Origin: Hemileia vastatrix
Lineage: Eukaryota > Basidiomycota > Pucciniomycetes > Pucciniales > Zaghouaniaceae
Assembly: GCA_030280995.1 (NCBI GenBank)
Contig: JASXTE010000003.1
Location: 49,774,474-49,838,473, forward strand
Direction of reading: 5' to 3'
DNA length: 64,000 nucleotides
Positions 59,474 through 64,000 of this stretch are shown in pieces. A model generated the notes under the pieces. That model saw nothing but the letters and a program-made list of their open reading frames with translations. It ran no database searches and had not been told where the DNA came from. Position 1 is the stretch's first letter. Each line of letters starts with the position of its first letter. Position numbers and translations under genes: made by a program.

Positions 59474-59490
59474 TGGCGCCCAACATGGGG
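59474..59490 (+). other. PBS of B3
   Basis: TGGCGCCCAACATGGGG, 4 nt after the LTR, with one change from B2. Confidence 0.75.
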
Positions 59491-59560
59491 TAGAACTTGC
59501 TAGTTCTTTGGAATCTCTGTTTTCTTTCTTTGGCTCTTTTTGGTGTTTTGGTCAGGAGGA

Positions 59561-61936
59561 ATGGCTTCTGGTTCTGCTATTCCTGTGGTGACTGTCAGTG
59601 GGGGGGATGGTCCTCCTTCTTTGATGGTTAGGGAGTGTGTGAGGATTAAAACTTGAAATGGTACCAAGTTTAATGGAGAGGATGTCAAGTGGTTTCTAGA
59701 GAAGTATGAAACTGCTGCTGGAGTGGATGTTGCTTCCTACCTGGACATGGTGAAGCAGATTATCTTCTTCATTGGTGATAGGTCAGTGGAGAAGGAGATT
59801 GTGGCCATGTCTGGCTACAAGAAGACGGATTGGAAATTGTTGTGTAGGGAAATGGTTGATAGATGGGGGGGCAGGTTCACTATGGTGGATCTGAACAAGG
59901 TTGTCAGTGAATGGCAATATTATGGTGGTGTTGGTAACTTACATAGTTACAGGAAGTTTCTGCTACAGTTTGATCCTGTGGTGGAATATTTGGTGGAAGT
60001 GGAGGAGCTGGCACATGAAAATGCTGCCAAAGATGTTTTTTGGTCTGCCCTGGCTAGAGATGTCAGGATGGATGTGTTGAAGGAGTTGTCAAGAAAGGAA
60101 TTGATGAAAATTCTTTCTAATGGGGATCAGAAGTTGCCTGCCTTGTATAAGGTGAAGGAGGCTGTTGAGGCCCATTTGAAGTTATTTGCTGTGGACACCT
60201 ATCAGGAGGTGTGCGCCAAATATGTCAGCAAAGTCAGTGAGGCTTTGGCTGAAGAGGAAGTTAGGGAGAAGAAGGAGGAGAAAAATTCGGTGCAGGTTCC
60301 CAAACAGGAGTGGGACCCAATAGTGGAGCAGTTGGCTGATCTGAAAAAACAGCTTCACATTTTTGTGCAGGAGGCTAAGAAGGTTAATAAGGCACCTTCT
60401 CAGCCCAGAGATTTTGAAAGGAGGGCTGGTAGGAGTGATCCTTGGGTTTGCTCTCATTGCAGTAGGAGGGGGCACAGGTCCAATGATTGTTGAGCACTGA
60501 ACAGAGATGTGTCTGAAGGAAAAGTGGAGTTTGATGGCAGGGTTTTTAAGTTCCCTGATGGTTCTTTTGTGAAGCCCAGTGAGGGGCAGGCTCCTGTGGA
60601 TTTGGTCAGGAGAAGGGGTGGTCTCAATCAAAGGAGGCCAAGGTTTGAGGGGATTCCTGATCAAGGGAAGTCTTTTGTTAAGGTAGATGAGGACGTCAAG
60701 GGAAAGGGGAAGGAGGTCAATAAGGTCTCTTTTTCTACTTCCTTTGGTGGTTTGGAGTTGTATTCTTGTGGTGGTCAGTCAAGTGGTGAATGCTTGGCTG
60801 GTGTTTATGATGTGAAAGCAGGAAAGGTGGGAAGGCCTAAGAGAAGTTCTCAGGCCCAACCAAAGCCAAATGCTCCAAAGGTGGATCCTAAGCTGAGTGC
60901 AGCTAGGAAGAGGTACAGCAAAGAGGAGCTGTACAAGATGCAGAAGGGTATGGTTGACATGGGCCCCCCTAGTTTTAGCCCATTGGATATGAATGGTGAT
61001 CCAATTCCAATGGAGGTGGATTCTGACTCTGAGGAGGATGTTCCTTTGGCTTCATTGCCAAAGCCTGTTGGAGTCAGAGGTTCTGGTGAGGGATCTGGTT
61101 TGGTTCCTGTTAATGATAAACCTGCTGGTGGTGCTGGTCCTCAAGAAGCTTCTAGGACCAAGGTGGTGAAGCAAAGAGCATACTATGAGAGGCCAGTAGT
61201 GTCTGGTCAAGTTACCATTATGGACTATGTCCTGGAAGGGATGAATCAGGGTCAGGTTTCCCTATCTTATGGGGAATTGTATGCTATCAGTCCAGGGTTG
61301 GCTGATAGGCAGAAAAAGTTGTTGACCAGGTGAAGAGTTTCTTCTGGTGAGGTAGAATACATTTGTGATTCTGCTGAAAAGTTTGGTGAGGAGTTGGAAA
61401 CTCATTTTTCTGCTCCTCTGGGATATGTCAGTGTCATTCTGAATGGCAGGGAGGCAAGGGCATTGGTGGATTCAGGTTCTCAGATAAACCTGATTTCTTT
61501 GTTTGAGACAACTCATATGGGCCTCCCAATCAAAACTGGTATTGGTGGGAATCGGAGAGGGATTGGTGGCCATGTCACTGAATTGGTTGGAACTTCAGAG
61601 TTTGTGAAGTTAGATGTTGGAGGAGCCTCAGGGGAGGTTCATTTTTACATTGCTAAAGGTAATGTAAAAGCAGTTTTGGGTGGGCCATTCTTGATGGATT
61701 TTCAGGCAAGAATTGGTTATCAATTTGATTTGGGAATCAGTTTGAAATTGACTGGTGAAGATGAAAGGAGGCTTCACATGAGGTTATCATCCCCTGGAGA
61801 GGATGGTTGGGAGACTAGGCCTGGTTTATCTTCAATGTTCCAGTGCATGGACTGCTGTAGGAAAGGAGGGAAGTGGGTTCTGCCTCTGGTTTTTTGGAGT
61901 GCGGCTCAGGCTCTATTGAGAGTCTGTCTTTTTTAG
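59561..61936 (+). pseudogene. B3 gag-protease, one frame with three stops
   Basis: ATG at 59561 (MASGSAIPVVTVSGGDGPP). One continuous frame of about 790 codons with stops at 59654 (TGG to TGA), 60491 (TGG to TGA) and 61331. The gag core spans residues ~30-200. The coiled EEEVREKKEEKN region comes next, then a perfect CCHC knuckle CSHCSRRGHRSNDC (C-x2-C-x4-H-x4-C, about 60450-60491). The linker follows with DSDSEEDVPLASLPK. The retropepsin has an intact active site LVDSGSQINLIS and the second motif VLGGPFLMDF. It ends VCLF-TAG at the shift site. It is the best copy for defining the family B gag-PR frame. Confidence 0.9.
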
Positions 61937-61937
61937 A
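61929..61937 (+). other. Candidate +1 frameshift site, B3 copy
   Basis: CTT TTT TAG A: zero frame ends at TAG 61934-61936; the +1 frame from AGA 61935 stays open to 62369 (RVIRADHPTAATSPRDEE). Phe-tRNA on UUU can re-pair with UUU one base downstream while the stop codon waits. Confidence 0.55.
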
Positions 61938-64000
61938 GTAATAAGGGCTGATCACCCTACTGCTGCAACCTCTCCTCGAGATGAGGAAATCCCAGGTTGT
62001 AGTAGGTCAGCTCCCTTGGAGATATACCAAGTGGATTTTCAACTTTCTCTTTTTAATTTTTCTCTTCTCTGCAAGTGGTCAGCAAGTTTTTTATTAAATC
62101 TCTGTTCTCTCTCAAGATTTTTAATTATTTCTAATTCAAGTTTAAAGAATAAGATTGGTTATATATCTTTATTGAAATATATGCGGAAAAGTTTTGGGGC
62201 GGTGAGATTGGGGTCTAAAAGTAAGTCCTCCCAATTGTGCACCGCTAGGGTTTCTTCTACACCTTTCAAAAATATTACCTGGGCCACACCTGTGAGCATT
62301 GGGGAAACCCCTGGTTATTTTTGTAGGTCAGAAAAAACTCAAGAAAAGAAGATAAAAATTTCAAGATAAATCATGAAAATCAAGAAAAAAATGTCAAGAT
62401 AATCAATAAAGAAGACACAAAATATTTTTGTGAAGATCGTCAAGATCTATTTTTGGGCCTCCAGAATGAGGTTAAACTGCAGAAAATTATGAAGAGAGAA
62501 GATCATCACGATCTATTCTTGGGCCTCCAGCATGAGTTTAAACTGCAAAATTTTAAAAGAGTTGATTCTGAAGATGAATCAAGATTTGAAGATTTGGAAG
62601 TTGGAAGTGAGGATGGAGATGTGGAATTGCGGAAAAGTTTTGGAGTGGTGAGATTGGGGTGTAAAAGTAAGTCCTCCCAATTGTGCACCGCTAGGGTTTC
62701 CTCTACACCTTTCAAAAACATTACCTTGGCCACACATGTAAGCAATGGGGAAACCCTTGGTTTTTGTTCCAGGTCTGGTGGTGAAGATTTCCTGAAGATC
62801 CCTCAAGTTGAAGGTGGAGCGGCAAAGTATAAGAAGGTAGCGCAGAAGATTAGGCCTGTCAATGAGCCTATGCCTGTGGGTTTGAATCTGCCTTTGAAGA
62901 GACCTCCTTTGTCAAGAGATCCTTACTGTACTCCTTTGGTGAAGAATCCTCCAGAATTTGTAGAGACGGCTAGGGTGACCGTGGAAAGATTGAAAGTTGT
63001 TAATTTTGGTCCTGATGGGTGGTTGTCGGAGGAAGAAAAGAAGTTGTTGTTGCATGTTATTGTGCTAAGGGAAAAAGCGGTGGCATTTGTTGAGGAGGAA
63101 AGGGGCGTATTGAAGCACTCTTATGGGGAACCTTACTTGATTTGTGTTGTTTGTCATGAAACTTGGCAAATCAAACCTATTCAGATTTTAGCCGCTATTA
63201 AAGAGGATTTTGTGGAGATTGTTAGGGAAAGAGTCAGGACTGGGTTATGTGAACAATCAACATCCAATTACCCAAGTCCGGGGTTCTGTGTAAAGAAGCA
63301 GAATGGAAAGTTGAGGTTGGTTCATGATCTTAGAGCCTTGAACAGAGTCACTATCAAGGAGGCTGGTATGCCACCAAGTGCAGAGGATTTTGTTGAAGCT
63401 TTTGCTGGAAGGGTGTGTTATGGTTTGGGTGATATTATAGGTGGTTATGATGAGAGAGAACTACATACGGATTCAAGGCCCCTCACAACTTTTGAGACTC
63501 CTTTGGGAAGATTTCAGCTCACTAGGTTGCCTCAAGGAGCAACTAATTCAGTGGCAGTTTATCAAGCACAGATGATTTGAATTTTGCAGGATGAGGTTCC
63601 TACTCATGCTGGTATTTTTATTGATTATGGTGGAGTTAAAGGACCATCCACTGATTATGGTAATGAGGTGTTAGCGGAGAACCCTGGCATAAGGAGGTTT
63701 GTGTGGGAATATGCAATAACTCTAGAGAGAGTGTTTTTCAGGATTGAAGAGGCTGGTTTGACCATTTCAGGGTCAAAATTCTGTTGTTGTGTTCCTGCTT
63801 TAGAAATTCTGGGTCATGTGGTATGTAAAGAGGGAAGGATTATGGTGAAGAAGAAGATTAATAAAATTCAGTCATGGCCAAGGCCTAAAAATACTACTGA
63901 AGTCAGGGGATATTTGGGTGTATGTGTATATGTCAGGATTTTTATTAAGGATTTTTCTTTGTTGGCTTCACCTTCAAGGAGGTTGACCAGAAAAGATGCA
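61935..64000 (+). pseudogene. B3 pol, 5' part to RT
   Basis: The +1 frame runs 61935-62369, an indel follows, then 62453-63580: two 22-residue repeats, acidic segment, PVNEPMPVGLNLPLKRPP, VNFGPDGWLSEEEKK, and RT with KLRLVHDLRALNRVTI, GLGDIIGGYDERELHTD and LGRFQLTRLPQGATN. TGA at 63578 (also in B2) is followed in frame by ILQDEVPTHAGIFID-Y, where B2 has FIDD, so one catalytic aspartate is lost. The rest (ENPGIRRFVWEYAITLERV, LEILGHVVCKEGRI, WPRPKNTTEVRGYLGV) reads to the window end. Confidence 0.88.
62183..62772 (+). repeat. Duplicated ~144-bp intron-like block and 66-bp repeats (B3)
   Basis: Copies 62183-62326 and 62628-62772 start GCGGAAAAGTTTTGG, contain CTAAAAGTAAGTCCTCCCAA and end in a T-rich stretch plus AG. 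Between them lie two 66-bp repeats (about 62430-62560). The same duplication is in B1 (16644-16787, 17156-17298) and B2 (53185-53043, 52672-52529). Confidence 0.75.

Larger units (their letters stand above)
58377..64000 (+). mobile_element. Family B element B3, continues beyond the window
   Basis: Complete 5' LTR, PBS, gag-PR, +1 site and pol through RT motif FID, running off at 64000. It lies head to head with B2, with the gene remnant 57010-58370 between the two 5' LTRs. It is inactive: at least four nonsense changes and a lost RT catalytic aspartate. Confidence 0.92.

Noticed and set aside
61937..62015. Intron instead of a frameshift at the PR end
   Set aside because: No GT donor with a suitable acceptor gives the right frame, and the two frames abut exactly at TTT TAG A in all three copies.

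Overview
This 64 kb window is eukaryotic. It is AT-rich and almost entirely built from retrotransposons, and it is most likely from a basidiomycete fungus. Three things point there: introns of 50-80 nt with GTAAGT-type donors and CTGAT-like branch points, a chromodomain Ty3/gypsy family, and a second Ty3/gypsy lineage whose reverse transcriptase carries an FIDD-GGIKGP block. From memory of the families, rust fungi (Pucciniales) fit best; that is an inference. No ordinary, confidently named housekeeping gene is present.

Layout. 1-253 is a scrap of family B pol. 254-8005 is chromovirus A1 (+) and 8006-13668 is a second copy, A2 (-), joined to it tail to tail. 13869-24837 is B1 (+), about 11 kb, with its RT deleted. 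24950-26235 is a decayed integrase region of a related element. 26236-38219 is AT-rich ground holding a broken Zn-cluster gene (27748-28181) and two arrays of regularly spaced palindromes (32452-34254 and 36156-37069). 38220-58370 is an unrecognised multi-exon gene split by B2 (-, 38578-57005, 4-bp target duplication ACGA). B2 is itself split by a Ty1/copia element (44304-49590, 5-bp target duplication). B3 (+) starts at 58377 and runs off the right end.

The most interesting system is in the non-coding 3' third of these elements. B1 and B2 each carry two genes antisense to gag-pol between the integrase and the 3' LTR, here called alpha and beta. Both encode six-cysteine Zn2Cys6-like clusters, C-x2-C-x6-C-x(12-15)-C-x2-C-x6-C, with the basic residues in the second half rather than the first. 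A1 has a similar antisense two-exon gene (6894-7845), and a fifth copy stands alone at 27.7 kb. In both B elements, 9-11 copies of a ~22-bp imperfectly palindromic motif (AGTC-N5/6-GACTTTAAACTG) lie just upstream of the beta TATA box. Alpha starts 18 bp from the LTR, directly on the polypurine tract, so its promoter must lie inside the 3' LTR. Alpha in B2 is still open although the gag-pol of the same element is dead. This looks like a retrotransposon-borne set of DNA-binding regulators with its own cis array; the regulatory role is inferred.

Other mechanistic features: Tf1-like self-priming in family A, a shared candidate +1 frameshift site (CTT/ATT TTT TAG A) between protease and RT in all three B copies, and half-initiator-tRNA priming in the copia element. 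Almost every gag-pol copy is inactivated, often by C-to-T type nonsense changes.
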